Below, piece after piece: positions 1 to 10,650 of a stretch of DNA of 28,469 nt. A program made the translations under genes and the position numbers. Numbering within the stretch: the first letter of the stretch is position 1; each line of letters begins with the position of its first letter. The notes beneath the pieces were generated by a model. That model was not told where the DNA came from and searched no databases. It saw nothing but the letters and a program-made list of their open reading frames with translations. This DNA is from Chara braunii (lineage: Eukaryota; Streptophyta; Charophyceae; Charales; Characeae), in assembly GCA_003427395.1 (NCBI GenBank), contig BFEA01000076.1, positions 2,503,739-2,532,207 on the forward strand. Reading direction: 5' to 3'.

Positions 1-151
1 GCCGGGGGCGGGGACCTGCGGGGGTGCCGGGGGTCGGGCGGGCGCGGGGGTCTTCAGTGGGGTCCGGGGGTCGGCGCCCCCACGGGAGGGGGTCCGGGGG
101 TGAAATCTTGGCCCCGGCTTTGCCCCCGGGGGTCCCCGGGTGACAACCCTG
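1..151. repeat. G-rich low-complexity segment
   Basis: The + strand is dominated by runs of four to five G separated by short spacers, with variants of GGGGGTCCGGGGGTC repeated, then a C-rich stretch. Many G-runs within 120 bases give clear G-quadruplex potential. No open reading frame of note is present. It ends abruptly where the 91-bp satellite begins. The segment starts at the window edge, so its full extent is unknown. Confidence 0.6.
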
Positions 152-788
152 CTAGTAGGTAGTGCACCGCAACTTCCATGGAAGATCTCTGCTGCATTCT
201 TGATGGTTTGGGTTACTCACGCTCGTGCTGTTCACTCATACACTAGTAGGTAGTGCACAACAACTTTCATGGATGATCTTTGGTGCATTCTTGGTGAGTT
301 GGGTTACTCACACTCATGCTGTTCGCTCATACACTAGTAGGTAGTGCACCGCAACTTCCATGGATGATCTTTGCTGCATTCTTGGTGATTTGGGTTACTC
401 ACTCTCAGGCTGCTCACTCATACACTAGTAGGTAGTGCACCGCTACTTCCATGGATGATCTTTGCTGCATTCTTGATCGTTTGGGTTACTCACACTCATG
501 TTGTTCACTCATACACTAGTAGGTAGTGCACCGCAACTTTCATGAATGATCTTTGGGGCAATCTTGGTGATTTGGGCTGCTCAAAGTCTCGCCTTTCACT
601 CATACACTAGTGGGTAGTACACCGCTACTTTCATGGACGATCTTTGCTGTAATCTTGGTGAATTGGGCTGTTCACACCCATGCTTTTCACTCATACACTA
701 GTAAGTAGTGCACCGCTTCTTTCATGGATGGCTTTCGGTCCAACCTTGGTGGTCTTGCCTACTTAGATTCTTGCTTTCACCCACATGA
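152..788. repeat. 91-bp tandem satellite, subfamily 1 (about 7 copies)
   Basis: The landmark CTAGTAGGTAGTGCAC recurs at 152, 243, 334, 425, 516, 607 and 698, exactly 91 bp apart each time, with the later copies increasingly diverged. The unit carries no conserved reading frame. The exact spacing with point divergence, and no indels, is typical of satellite DNA. Confidence 0.93.
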
Positions 789-2222
789 TAGAAGGTCGTG
801 TTCCGGATCTTGCTAGTTGATCCCCTCTCTATGTGCATGTGCTTTCCATCAGTCTAGCTTCTCATTGTTATGTTCATGCTTGATGTCATGTTCCGGATCT
901 TGTTTAGTTTGATCTCCTCTCCATGAGCATGTGCTTTCCATTAGTCTAGCTTCTCATTGTTATGTTCATGCTTGATGTCATGTCCCGGATCTTATTCAGT
1001 TTGATCTCCTCTCTATGTGCATGTGCTTTCCACTAGAATAGCTTCTCATTGCCGTGCCCATGTATGTTGTGATGTTCCGGATCTTACTTAGTTGATCTCT
1101 TCTCTATGTGCATGTGCTTTCCATTAGTTCTAGCCTCTCATTGTCTTGTTCAGACTTGGTGTGATGTTCCGGTGGATCTCTTCTCTATGTGCATGTGTTT
1201 TCCACTAGTCTAGCTTTTCATTGTCATGTCCATGTGTGATGTCATGTTCCGGATCTTGTTTGGTTGATCCCCTCTCTATGTGCATGTGCTTTCCATTTGT
1301 TCTAGCCTCTCATTGTCATGTTCATACTTGATGTGATGTTCCGGATCTTGCTTAGATGATCTTTCCTATATGTGCATGTGCTTTCCATTAGATCTAACTC
1401 CTCGTTGTCATGTTCATGCTTGATATGATGTTCCGGATCTTACTTAGTTGATCTTTCCTCTATGTGCATGTGCTTTCCGTTAGATCTAGCTCCTCGTTGT
1501 CATGCTTGATATGATGTTCCGGATCTTACCTAGTTGATCTTTCCTCTATGTGCATGTGCTTTCCATTAGTTGTGGCTTCTCATTGTCATGCTCACACTTG
1601 ATCTGATGTTCCGGATCTTACTTAGTTGATCTCTTCTCTATGTGCATGTGTTTTCCATTAGTTCTAGCCTCTCATTGTCATGTTCATACTTGGTGTGATG
1701 TTCCGGTTGATCTCTTCTCTATGTGCATGTGCTTTCCACTAGTCTAGCTTCTCATTGTCATGTCCATGCATTATGTCATGTTTCGGATCTTGTTTGGTTG
1801 ATCTCCTCTCTATGTGCATGTGCTTTCCACTACTAGCTTCTCAATGTCATGTCCATGTGTGATGTCATGTTCCGGGATCTCCTCTCTATGTGCATGTGCT
1901 TTCCATTAGTTCTAGCCTCTCATTGTCATGTTCATACTTGATGTGATGTTCCGGATCTTGCTTAGATGATCCTTCCTATATGTGCACATGCTTTCCATTA
2001 GATCTAGCTCCTCGTTGTCATGTTCATACTTGATATGATGTTCCGGATCTTGCTTAGATGATCTTTCCTATATGTGCATGTGCTTTCCATTAGTTCTAGC
2101 CTCTCATTGTCATGTTCATACTTGGTGTGATGTTCCGGTTGATCTTTCCTCTATGTGCATGTGCTTTCCATTAAATCTAGCTTCTCATTGCCATGTTCAT
2201 ATGTGTTATAGTATTCAGTTCA
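789..2222. repeat. ~91-bp tandem satellite, subfamily 2 (about 16 copies)
   Basis: The landmark TTCCGGATCT (or a close variant) recurs at 801, 891, 983, 1075, 1167, 1247, 1339, 1431, 1517, 1609, 1701, 1781, 1870, 1949, 2041 and 2132, a spacing of 79 to 92 bp. Each unit also carries ATGTGCATGTGCTTTCCATTAG and CTCATTGTCATGTTCAT-like blocks. Shorter units lack a piece next to the TTCCGG block. The sequence differs from subfamily 1 but the period is the same. The junction near 789 preserves the 91-bp phase, which suggests a common origin. Confidence 0.92.
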
Positions 2223-2238
2223 TACTTGGTTGATCTTT

Positions 2239-2240
<2 letters not shown>

Positions 2241-2330
<90 letters not shown>

Positions 2331-2331
2331 N

Positions 2332-2418
<87 letters not shown>
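2241..2418. repeat. (CT)n microsatellite
   Basis: An almost pure CT dinucleotide run of about 175 bases with one N at 2331, then a degenerate CT-rich tail to about 2500. Long open frames across it (poly Ser-Leu on +, poly Arg-Glu on -) are artefacts of the repeat. True length is uncertain because the N probably marks a join inside the repeat. Confidence 0.97.
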
Positions 2419-2423
<5 letters not shown>

Positions 2424-5108
2424 TCTATCTCTTACCTTTTCTCTTTTCCCCCTCCGCCACTCTTTCTCTCCTGGTTCACTTTGCTTCCCTCTCTCTCTTC
2501 CCCTCACTTGGCATATGACTAACCCCTCTCCTCACTTGGTACATTGCCAGGGTGCGAACGGTAAGAAAAGATCAGACCTCACTTGGTGGAGAAAGAGGGC
2601 AAGGGGAGGGTAGCCAGTTCCTTTGTGCCACCAAGAAGGCAAAGGAAAAGTACATTGGGAGAGTGAGCCCTAGCATAAAACCAACCCATGAAAATGACTT
2701 TTGCTTTTGAGAATTAGAGGGTAGATGAGAAAAACGAGGAGCAATCTTGTCAAGGGAAAAGGTGATGGTATGTGTGCATGCGTGTAAAGGCCCCGAAGAG
2801 ACTAAGGGGCCTGCGGCAACGGAGTTGATTAAGTTGCATGAGGCCTCAACCGGGGCGTAGAGGCGAGGGGTAAGACGGCTTCGCCGCATCCCGATGACGC
2901 CGCGGGTACACAAAGTTTAGGGAAATGGTGTGCAGCCTAATGATGACGCTTAGCCTGCGCACAAAGGAAGAAAGACTCTCAAAGAACCCCTGGACTGCCT
3001 GCGTATTGGAAGGAGCAATTGCTTGGTAACACAACAAAGAATAAAAAAAAATCAGCGCTACAGAATGACCAGCGAGACTATCACCCGGCGTGAGGGCTGA
3101 GCTACATCCCCAATGTCAAAGCTCTCTCGCGCGATGGCCCACCCCCATCCATCTCAAAGCACTAGGTGGGGGTGACCCTAGGACGAATGGCCCGTGCCCT
3201 GAGCATGAGTGTGGGCCGGCCGAGCCAATTGGGACCCGCAGTGGGGTCGACTAAGGCTCGAAAGTCTACCGGGGTTTGGCCCTACAAAAATGGTGGAGGT
3301 GACGGGCAAGGGTTAAATTGACCCTTGCGATTCCGAAGGGGGCACCTGACACGTTGACGTGTACACAACCCAAGATAAGGAAAATGGACTTGTGTTTGCT
3401 CCTTCCCTTGTGAGAAATCAGATTTGAGAGTGGCTGGGCGCATAGCATGGCCAGGCCTGGAGGTATAACATGTATGCTATGCACTTGATTACCCGTTCCC
3501 TGGTGGAATAGCTCTAGCCCTCCTTCATCCAATGCCGGTGTTCGCCAGTCCGGGGAAGCCTTGGGCAAGTCGCAGGTCGACCCTTCCTCTTCGTATGAAA
3601 AAAGGGCTCCAGTTACCTGACAGGCGGTTGGTGCTTCGGCTTAGGCCGGGTTCTAATGAAAATCCCGCGGTGGAGTGATCCGACCGGACGGGTGCCCCTT
3701 CTATCTTCTTCTTTGACCCCAGTGGGCTCATGCACTTTGCACTTTTTTTTTTAAATGCTTGAAGGAACCAACATGAACACAATGGGTCATCTAGAAGGAA
3801 CAATCCCACCCTATGAAAGGACAAACAAGTGAAGAGAAAAGGAATGAAGGGAGTTGCTAGACTCCAAGGAAAACTAGCTCACCTTTGAAGACTCTCACGA
3901 GAAGGAACCAACCACTATGTATGAAAATAGGGGGAGTGACACTCATTGTCCTGAGAGAAAAAAATGTGAGTTACGGGTAGGAAGCACTGAGAGCACCAAG
4001 GGAAAGACACTTATACTCTATGTGTCTCACTTAGGACTTGTGTTTGCATGATGGGATTCGAGCGTCCTGCCTTTCGGAAGGAAAGGATTGGTTTGCACCG
4101 GCTGGTGCGGGTTGTGAAACGTCGCTCTCTTTTTGTAGGTTGTCGTGTGTTCGTGTGTGAAGGTCAGGCCACCGAGCTGTCGGACGCGAGTTTGTCATGC
4201 CGGTTGATTTAGTAGCATTCTCGTTCGAGTGGTGACGAGCTTCGGCTCGATGATCTGTCGGGCGGGGTGTGAAACGTCTCCTTAGGCGGGGCTTAGCCTG
4301 TTGACTGGCGGGGGGAGTACCACTGCATGCGGGCATAGACGGAGCCTCGGAGACGATTAGTAGCTTCTCGTAGCATGGTTTGGGAAAGGCTGATTCTTAN
4401 ACCACTGCATGCGGGCATAGACGGAGCCTCGGAGACGATTAGTAGCTTCTCGTAGCATGGTTTGGGAAAGGCTGATTCTTATCGGACCGATGGAAGTGAA
4501 TGCCCGGACGACTGACTTTTGTCCCTGTACTTAGGCACACGGGGTAACCCTCGATGTCGGTATGGATGAGCAAGAGCGGCAAAACGGGATGGGGTATTCT
4601 GGGTACAAGGAAAGGGCCAATGCCTTGCCGGAGCCTGGGTACCGCGCTCGCGACGGTTGAGCTTCGCTTGAGGTATGGGATAAAACCCTACCGATAGTAC
4701 CAGCGGAGAGACCATATTGGGGATGGCCGGTGAGGAAATGACCGACCCGTATGTGAGATTGCCTGAATTTTTTTGTGTTCCCCCCTCCGTAAAGATTGAT
4801 TGAGCTTGGNTTGTTGGACGGGCATATTCCTAAGTCTATTCCCCCTCCCTTCTAAGTCCACACGAGTGAGAGATGATCGGAAGGAAGGAGGATAGAGGTC
4901 AGTCGGAATGGAACCAAGAGAAGGAATGTGGGGAAATGGATGGCCGACCAAGGGTATTATGGGAAGGAGGTACTTAGGAATGGGGAGGTAAATTAGGGAG
5001 ACCTTAACGAGGGGTCTGAAATAATTCTCATCTAAGACAAGGGTTGACCTGACCTGAAGGACCGGTTGGTACTCTTTCATGAAAACAGGGGTCGGGTGCT
5101 GAAACAAG
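2419..5108. other. Non-genic, purine-rich spacer
   Basis: I see no convincing gene on either strand in this 2.7-kb stretch. Open frames are short, mutually overlapping and without recognisable motifs. The + strand is rich in GA tracts, like the spacers around element 1. The stretch could hold the 5' LTR and leader of element 1, but I found no matching copy downstream of its pol gene and no tRNA-complementary priming site here. It contains one assembly-type duplication (4319-4481) and single Ns at 4400 and 4810. Confidence 0.5.
4319..4481. repeat. Exact 81-bp direct repeat split by a single N (likely assembly join)
   Basis: Positions 4319-4399 and 4401-4481 are identical by eye, 81 bases each, separated only by the N at 4400. 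The flanks outside the pair differ. An exact duplication with an N precisely in the middle is what results when two overlapping contig ends are placed side by side with a one-base gap instead of being merged. Confidence 0.85.
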
Positions 5109-5920
5109 ATGGCGTGATGGTTGCCTTCCCCGATCTATACCAGCGGCCCGGAAATGCCAGTAGATGTAAAGGATGGGGTATTGGTCGTTCTCCTGGAAGA
5201 TGGAGCGTGGACGGACCTTGAACCAGCGTATCAAACGACAATGCTGGAAAGGGAGGAAGTATTTCTTTGGATAGAGACAGTATGGGTAATGTCAGCTTGA
5301 CGAGGTTGTCACCGAGTTTAATGGATTTGGAATTCCGAGGGACAGTGGAAGCCCGAGGGTGGGTCTATTTGTCGTAAGACGGGGAAAATGCTATGGTCAT
5401 AGAGTTAGCACTCGGGAATGCGCCGGATGAACTGTTTAGGAAAGCAGAAGTGGAGGTTGTGTGGGTTGCGTGTTAGCGGAGGGAAATGGAAATGGAAAGG
5501 ATAGACATGCGGGTGGAACTTGGGGATAGAGGGAGCATGAGGAGACCCGTCAGAACCATGCGATGTGTGCTGCCTCCCTTCCTGGTGGATGCGGTTTTCG
5601 AAACCCGAAGCAGACTAGTACGGATATGTCAATCCATGACGAACATCGGACTATACCAGTGCGCTAGGCAAGACTTCTTCCGGTTGTCGGTAGAAATGGG
5701 GCCTTTTAAGGGGAACTGGGCGGACGAGTTGGCCGAGATACTAAACTGCCTTAGCGTGGACGATGTCTTTGTCTCTAGCTCCGTGAATTGGGGGATGGTC
5801 TATAGAAATGTGGCGATAGGGGAAACATTTCTGGAAGGGGTGAAAGAGTTGTTCTATAACGAAGAGGACGACTTCAGCGATGAGGACGAGGATGAGGAGA
5901 TAGAGGTCTGGGACTTCTAA
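5109..5920 (+). pseudogene. Unit A of a four-copy tandem family of unknown function (broken)
   Basis: No known family is recognised. The C-terminal half (5486-5920, 144 codons) is open and shows the array's shared core: a PPFLVDAVF-like segment, then EMGPFKGN, an acidic helix (ADELAEIL), then IGETFLEGVKEL. It ends in a very acidic tail (EEDDFSDEDEDEE). The N-terminal half is recovered from the ATG at 5109, whose CAAGATGGC context matches unit C. It includes REEVFLWIETVWV, which aligns with VEDTVYLVVELEW of unit C. Breaks: TGA at 5115, a frameshift before 5298, TAA at 5375 and TAG at 5474. Length (about 270 codons) is close to the other units. It lies 74 bp before unit B on the same strand. 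That this is a paralogue of B-D is well supported; what it does is unknown. Confidence 0.72.
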
Positions 5921-5994
5921 GGGGGGTCACTTAACTTAGGGAAAAACGGGTGGCCTGGTGTTGTGCAGGAAGAGGAAAGATTACTAGAGAGGAA

Positions 5995-6735
5995 ATGATG
6001 ATGGAATACACCTTCAAGGGATGGGAACCAAGGCGACTCAGGGGAGGGATAAAAATGCCTATACCAACGGAAAACGAGTGAAGGGGGACCACGTGCGACT
6101 GGGTTGGGTTTGAGGTTGCCCGAGAATTATCATATATATGGATAAAATGGATTTGGAATCCAATAAAGGAAGAGGAAGGTTGGGATGAGATAGCAGAGGG
6201 CAAAGTGGAGTCGGTCGGAACGATTGTCCTTTCCGAAGATGGTTGGCACCTATTTTGCACTACTTCAGCAATGGGACAGGATCCAACGTGGCTTCTAGGG
6301 GATGTTGAGGCGCGAACCCGAAAAGAAGGCAAGAGGTTCGCCAACGAGGGGTGGGACGAAGTTAGTAGCAGGGTTGTGATGGGAGGATGGAGGGAACTTT
6401 AGCCTCCCTGCCTGCGCACAACGGCGTGGGTGCCCGAGTTCGTGGCTGACTGGTTCGGGGGATTCGAGCACATAGCAGACGTGGCTGACTCCATGAGGGA
6501 GGTACACATAGAATGTGCCTGGCTGACCGAGGAATTCTATACGGTTTCCTTGAAATATGGACCTTTCTACGGCGATAAAGCCAGTGAAGTCATCACCGTC
6601 CTGAGGATAGGTAAGTACGACCGCCTAGAGGTAGACGCGGAAGCTTGGGATGCCATAGTTAGCCGGGAGGCGGCGGCCACGCCATCCTATGTGGACGATG
6701 TCTTTACGCTGTTTGAGGTACTGTGGTTCGATTAG
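5995..6735 (+). pseudogene. Unit B of the tandem unknown family (two in-frame stops)
   Basis: One reading frame runs from clustered ATGs at 5995/5998/6001 to the stop at 6735, about 246 codons, interrupted only by TGA at 6079 and TAG at 6400. It aligns through its whole length with units C and D. CDWVGFEVARELSYIWIKW matches the DWVG...EDTVYLVVELEW strand pair of C. LSEDGWHLF matches LPEVGWHLL of D. VVMGGWREL followed by the stop matches VEMGGWREF of D. KYGPFYGDKASEVITVL matches the MGPF core. The shared length and order argue that the stops are secondary decay of a real protein of about 247 aa. There is no signal peptide or obvious catalytic motif. The N-terminal half looks strand-rich and the C-terminal half helical (inference from residue pattern). 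Confidence 0.75.
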
Positions 6736-6849
6736 AGGGACCCGAAAATCGAACACCACAGGGAGGTCGGAATATGGAGGGTGTGTGTGAACTAGGGTCT
6801 AGCATCAGAGGAGGCGTGTACATTAGTTAGCAGGGGATGCGAGGGGATT

Positions 6850-6873
6850 AAAAAAAAAAAAAAAAAAAAAAAA
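6850..6873 (+). repeat. 24-base A tract
   Basis: An uninterrupted run of 24 A lies between units B and C. The B-C spacer (311 bp) is much longer than the A-B (74 bp) and C-D (46 bp) spacers, so an inserted sequence ending in poly(A) is conceivable. I could not find a target-site duplication around it. Confidence 0.9.
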
Positions 6874-7046
6874 GGAAGGTAGCAACACCAAAAGGGGAAG
6901 AAGATTTGTATGTGTATGAGGCAGGGATAGCAGCAATAACCAGTGTACGATAGGTAGGGAGTGCTGAAAGACTAAAGCACGAAAAGCATGGAATCTCGGT
7001 GGGTGCAGCAGTCGGACTAAGGAAGCCGGAAAGGAGACATTGCAAG

Positions 7047-7794
7047 ATGGCCCGACGAATGACATTCTGGGAGAATAGGCCTCGTGGGATCCTACCACCA
7101 AGAGCATTGGGGGGCGGGGTCGAAATAAGCCTGCCAGCAAGAAACGTGGCGAGTAACCTGGTAATGGACTGGGTGGGGGTAAAATTGGTGGAAGACACGG
7201 TGTACCTAGTAGTAGAGCTGGAGTGGCGTGCGAGAGGAGAATTCAGAGGCATAAACTTGGAACTCCCAAGGCGCGTTCATGCGACGAGATTCCTACACCT
7301 GTCGAAAGAAGGGTGGTGGACCTTTGGGATTAGTCTTGGCTCCCGGGGATGACCCCGTGCGAATGTTCGAAGGAGCATGGCAAATAACCTGGCGGGAGGG
7401 TTTTGAGTTCGCGGATCCAGAACGAGATGACGTGACGGCTGAGGTAAAAGTCGCCGCAGCGGGGGTCTTTGGGTTACCAAATGAGGTCGTACGAATGAGC
7501 CTGCCACCCTTTCTACTTAGACGACTGGGAGGCATAGAGCGAGTGGAGCAGGCGGTAGCTGCGGTAACTAGGCTAGATTTTGACGAAGCATTAATGTATC
7601 AGGAATACTACCGAGCCTTCCTAGAGATGGGGCCTTTTGAAGACGAACAGGGACACGAGGTGCTTTGTATACTACGAGCGGCGGTAAATACTAGGCCAGG
7701 AGTTCCGCAAATAAATGATGAGGCTATGTGGAGAGTCATCCGGCGGGAAGTAGGTCGGGGCGCAACCTACATAGATAACCTTTACCGGTTGTAA
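7047..7794 (+). pseudogene. Unit C of the tandem unknown family (single frameshift)
   Basis: Best preserved of the four. From the ATG at 7047 the frame is open to about 7340, then continues one base over to the stop at 7792-7794. A one-base insertion near the CCCGGGG at 7343-7349 would explain the break, giving about 248 codons. Landmarks in order: GGGVEISLP, DWVGVKLVEDTVYLVVELEW, LHLSKEGWWTFGISLG, ITWREGFEF, LPPFLLRRL, FLEMGPFEDEQGHEVLCIL, MWRVIRREVGRGATYIDNL. Each has a counterpart at the same relative place in B and D. No recognised domain, membrane segment or nucleotide-binding motif is visible. It starts 311 bp after unit B and ends 46 bp before unit D, on the same strand. Confidence 0.78.
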
Positions 7795-7840
7795 CCCTTT
7801 CTATGTGGACTATGCAGGGAATCGCCAGCCCCGTGTGCGA

Positions 7841-8648
7841 ATGGAACGTCAGCCCCGGTACCCCGGACCGCCCTGGAATAACGGCAGACGATGGGAAGTA
7901 TCCCTCCCATCGAGTTCCAGCTATCGGGGATTCGGCGTAGAATGGCGGGCCGTAACCTTGGGGAGAGACACGGCCTTCATGTTGGTTGAATGTCGGTGGA
8001 CGGGGATGAGAATCAACCGGGGACCAGGGGATGATCTATTCTCGAGTTTAGAGGTAACCGGGGTCCTCTACCTACCCGAGGTTGGGTGGCACTTGCTATG
8101 GATAGGAATAGCGCAAGGCCACGAGCTGGCTCCCGTCTTTCGGAGGGCGGCCCGGGTGTTGACACGGATAGGACAATCGGTCCAGGGTAGAAGAAACCCG
8201 GGTGGAAATGGGAGGTTGGAGGGAATTCAGGGCACCAACCACACCGCTGAGGTGCCGAGTTCCCCGTTTTATGATAGACCTCGTCTTCGGGAGCCTCGCA
8301 AGGGCGCGGGAGCTGGCAGACTCGGCGATAGTCTGGGTAGACCACTTCCCCACTCCGACCATTGGGATGTTCTACGATGTCGCTATGGAGCATGGGCCGT
8401 TCTAGGGAAACAGGGCCCACGAGTTACTGGAAATCATTCACATCCTGATGTTTAGGGCGGGATGCGAACGCATAATCCAAAGGGAAATCGAGATAGGGGA
8501 AAGTTATCTAGCGGGGGTGGCGCAACTTCGAAGAGCCTACCGAACCGGAAGGGCCACGGGGGCGAGAACGGGACTAGCACCCACAGGCGGGCCGATAGGG
8601 CAAATCGAGTATAGTCAGTTACGTACAGAAGTTCGCCGATGGAAATAA
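7841..8648 (+). pseudogene. Unit D of the tandem unknown family (frameshift plus stop)
   Basis: From the ATG at 7841 the frame is open to about 8170. It then shifts (around 8165-8185) into the frame carrying VEMGGWREF, CRVPRFMIDLVFG, ARARELADSA and AMEHGPF, where TAG at 8403 interrupts it. The same frame continues with GNRAHELLEII, REIEIGESYLAGVAQL and a basic, glycine-rich tail to 8648. Total is about 269 codons, the tail being longer than in B and C. The N-terminal half has WEVSLP, GRDTAFMLVECRW and LPEVGWHLL, matching B and C. The closest visible match at the C-terminus is unit A (IGETFLEGVKEL versus IGESYLAGVAQL). It is the last unit before the gag gene of element 1. Function is unknown. 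Confidence 0.75.
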
Positions 8649-9342
8649 GAAAGGACCTTGGACCCGGATGATCAAAACCCGCTAGAAAACAAAGAACGGG
8701 GTAGACTCCTAATGGTTGTCGTGACCCTGAAGGTCGGAAAGGGAAATACTGCTCGGGAAACTTTCCCTAGCAAGATGCCTAACCCGGACTCCTACGCACC
8801 TGCCCGATGAGGCAAGGACGCCCTAAACGAGCCTGTGATAAAGGAAACTAAGTCACGCCCTTAGCTCGACAGGGCAGCAGGGCCAGCCGTGGCTCCTTTT
8901 TAAGGAAGCAATCAGGAAACGGAGATAGGGAAAAGGCTATTTCCCGAATAAAGATAAGCCAACGAAGCGGGGAACCTAGGGAACCTAAATGCTTCGTGTT
9001 GCGTGTGTCCTGGGAATTCTTTCGCTTATGCAAAACTAGGCAAAATGGCAAAAGAGGATGAGACGAATAACCGTAAGAGCGAAGGAGGACCGGGCTTAGG
9101 AGGCAGTGCCGTACAAAGCGAGGAAGGGCAGAAAGACAGAGAATCGATAAATCCGGATGGTACCAAAGGGAACCGGAAGGATAGATAGTAGGGCTAGCCG
9201 CCTGCCGACCACGCCAGCAGTCACACGAGGGTGTGAGGGACTCTGGAGCCTTAGGGAAAGGGTGTTGGGATGGTTCCACCCAAAAGGAACTGCGAAGACC
9301 AGGGAGGGTCAGAAGGCCGGCAAGGAAGGACCGGATACCAGT
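8649..9342 (+). other. Spacer between unit D and gag
   Basis: About 690 bp. It contains a 61-codon charged open frame at 9003-9188 (Lys/Glu/Gly-rich, no motif) and an open stretch at 9157-9369 in the same frame as gag. Neither can be called a gene with confidence. The spacer would be the leader immediately before gag if element 1 starts upstream of the array. Confidence 0.4.
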
Positions 9343-10650
9343 ATGGCAGGCGAGGCCAGTAACTCCTAAGGCGGCCTTAGGAAGATGGTATCGTCTCTTG
9401 CGCAAGCACTAAACAAAAACCAAGGCTACCTAGCGGACGCTAAGAAAAAGTTGACGTTTGATGGGGCGAACATCACGAAATTTCTGATAGATTACGAGAA
9501 CCTGGCCGCGCTGTTGAAATGGACCGAAGAAGAAAAAATGGACCACCTGGGGCAACATGTGTCTTTGAGCCTGGGACGGGACATAATGGCCATCGTAGCC
9601 GCAAGCCAATCCTGGAAGGAAACCCGGGATGTGATGATGAGAAAGTACCTAGCAGCAGAGAAGATGGCTACGGAGGCCGACTTAGCGGCAGTCCAAAGGA
9701 AGAACTTCTCGACGTACAATGACTTCCTACGGGAGTTTACTCTGGTAGCACTAAGGATCCCGGGGGTAACGGACCGAATAATGAGCAAATACTTCCTTAG
9801 GCAGTTCTCCGAGTTCGACAAAGACAAGATTATGTCGGCCTACCAGCAAACGAGTAAGTTCGTAAATACCAGGGATGTTGATTTTAGCACAGTAACGGAT
9901 CTGGTCGAGAAAACAGTAGTAACCGAGACATTGGCCTTGCTTAAGGAAGGGGAGGTCATAGACCTGACCGGAAGAACAGGCGACAAGGTTAAGAAGGGGA
10001 TCGAAAGTCTACATGAACGGGTGCACGGAGTCGACAACAAGATTGAAAGGATGGAGAGCGCACTATTGGTTATGCAGGCGCAAGTATCCCGACCCCCCCT
10101 CCCTCCGCAGGTAGCCGTAGTTCCGCCGGGTGTAGCCAATCGGGGATTTGGACGAAGAGATCCGGCTAATGAGCAGTGCAGATACTGCACCGCGATGGGA
10201 CATTATGTGCGCGCATGTCCAAAACTCAACCATGATATATTAAAAAGGAGATGTACCAGGTCGTTAAAAGGGGAGTTATTCGGACCGCAAGGAGAACGAG
10301 TGAATTGGAACTCGCCACGGGGAATGCGGCGAGCCATTATCATGCTCAATGGGCTAGAGATAGCGGCCGTAGAAGCTGAGCCGGTGGTCGATATCATCTG
10401 GGAACAGCTGCGGGGTCGTGGGCCGCAGGTCAACTTCATTTTGGAAAACGACGAACGTGATAGGGTGAACCCGACTACTCGGTTAGGAACGGCCGGAAGA
10501 AGGATTATCCGTGACACCGTGATAGAGGAGGTTGTTGGGAGTTTCGTACCCCAGGCAGAACCTGAGGCAGAGGAGCCGGAGAAAGTCTATGGAAAGCCTA
10601 GGGAAGAGGAGCCTGCGGACAAGGTTACCGCTACCCCAGGCAGAACCTGA
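9343..10650 (+). pseudogene. gag: Element 1 gag (capsid/nucleocapsid), truncated by a duplication
   Basis: The main open frame starts at ATG 9385 and runs 421 codons. The same frame has an earlier ATG at 9343 separated only by a TAA at 9367, so the original start may be 9343. Gag packages element RNA into cytoplasmic virus-like particles. The first 190 residues are a helical, charged capsid-like region. Around residues 210-235 is a heptad-like helix. A CCHC zinc knuckle, CRYCTAMGHYVRAC, spans residues 265-278 with correct C-X2-C-X4-H-X4-C spacing, preceded by a proline-rich linker. The frame ends early because the 85-bp tandem duplication at 10548-10717 shifts it. The downstream frame from 10718 (KKFRYQIP...) reads as the natural continuation into the protease region. 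Confidence 0.85.

Noticed and set aside
152-2222. CRISPR-like direct repeats
   Set aside because: Whole units of about 91 bp repeat with point divergence. There are no short conserved repeats separated by unique spacers, and the context is eukaryotic.
2193-2613. Long Ser-Leu and Arg-Glu open frames across the CT tract
   Set aside because: A dinucleotide repeat is open in several frames by necessity; there is no start context or conserved sequence.
3266-4715. Several 78-101-codon minus-strand frames
   Set aside because: They overlap one another in different frames, and none shows a domain, a signal or repeat conservation.
2419-5108. 5' LTR of element 1
   Set aside because: No matching sequence was found downstream of 15339 and no primer-binding site was seen, so an LTR cannot be claimed.
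6823-7252. Minus-strand frames ending in poly-Phe
   Set aside because: They are read through the A24 tract and lie antisense to unit C, which is supported by paralogy.
8848-9405. 185-codon minus-strand frame
   Set aside because: It overlaps the gag leader and start on the other strand, has no motif, and reflects the purine-rich + strand.
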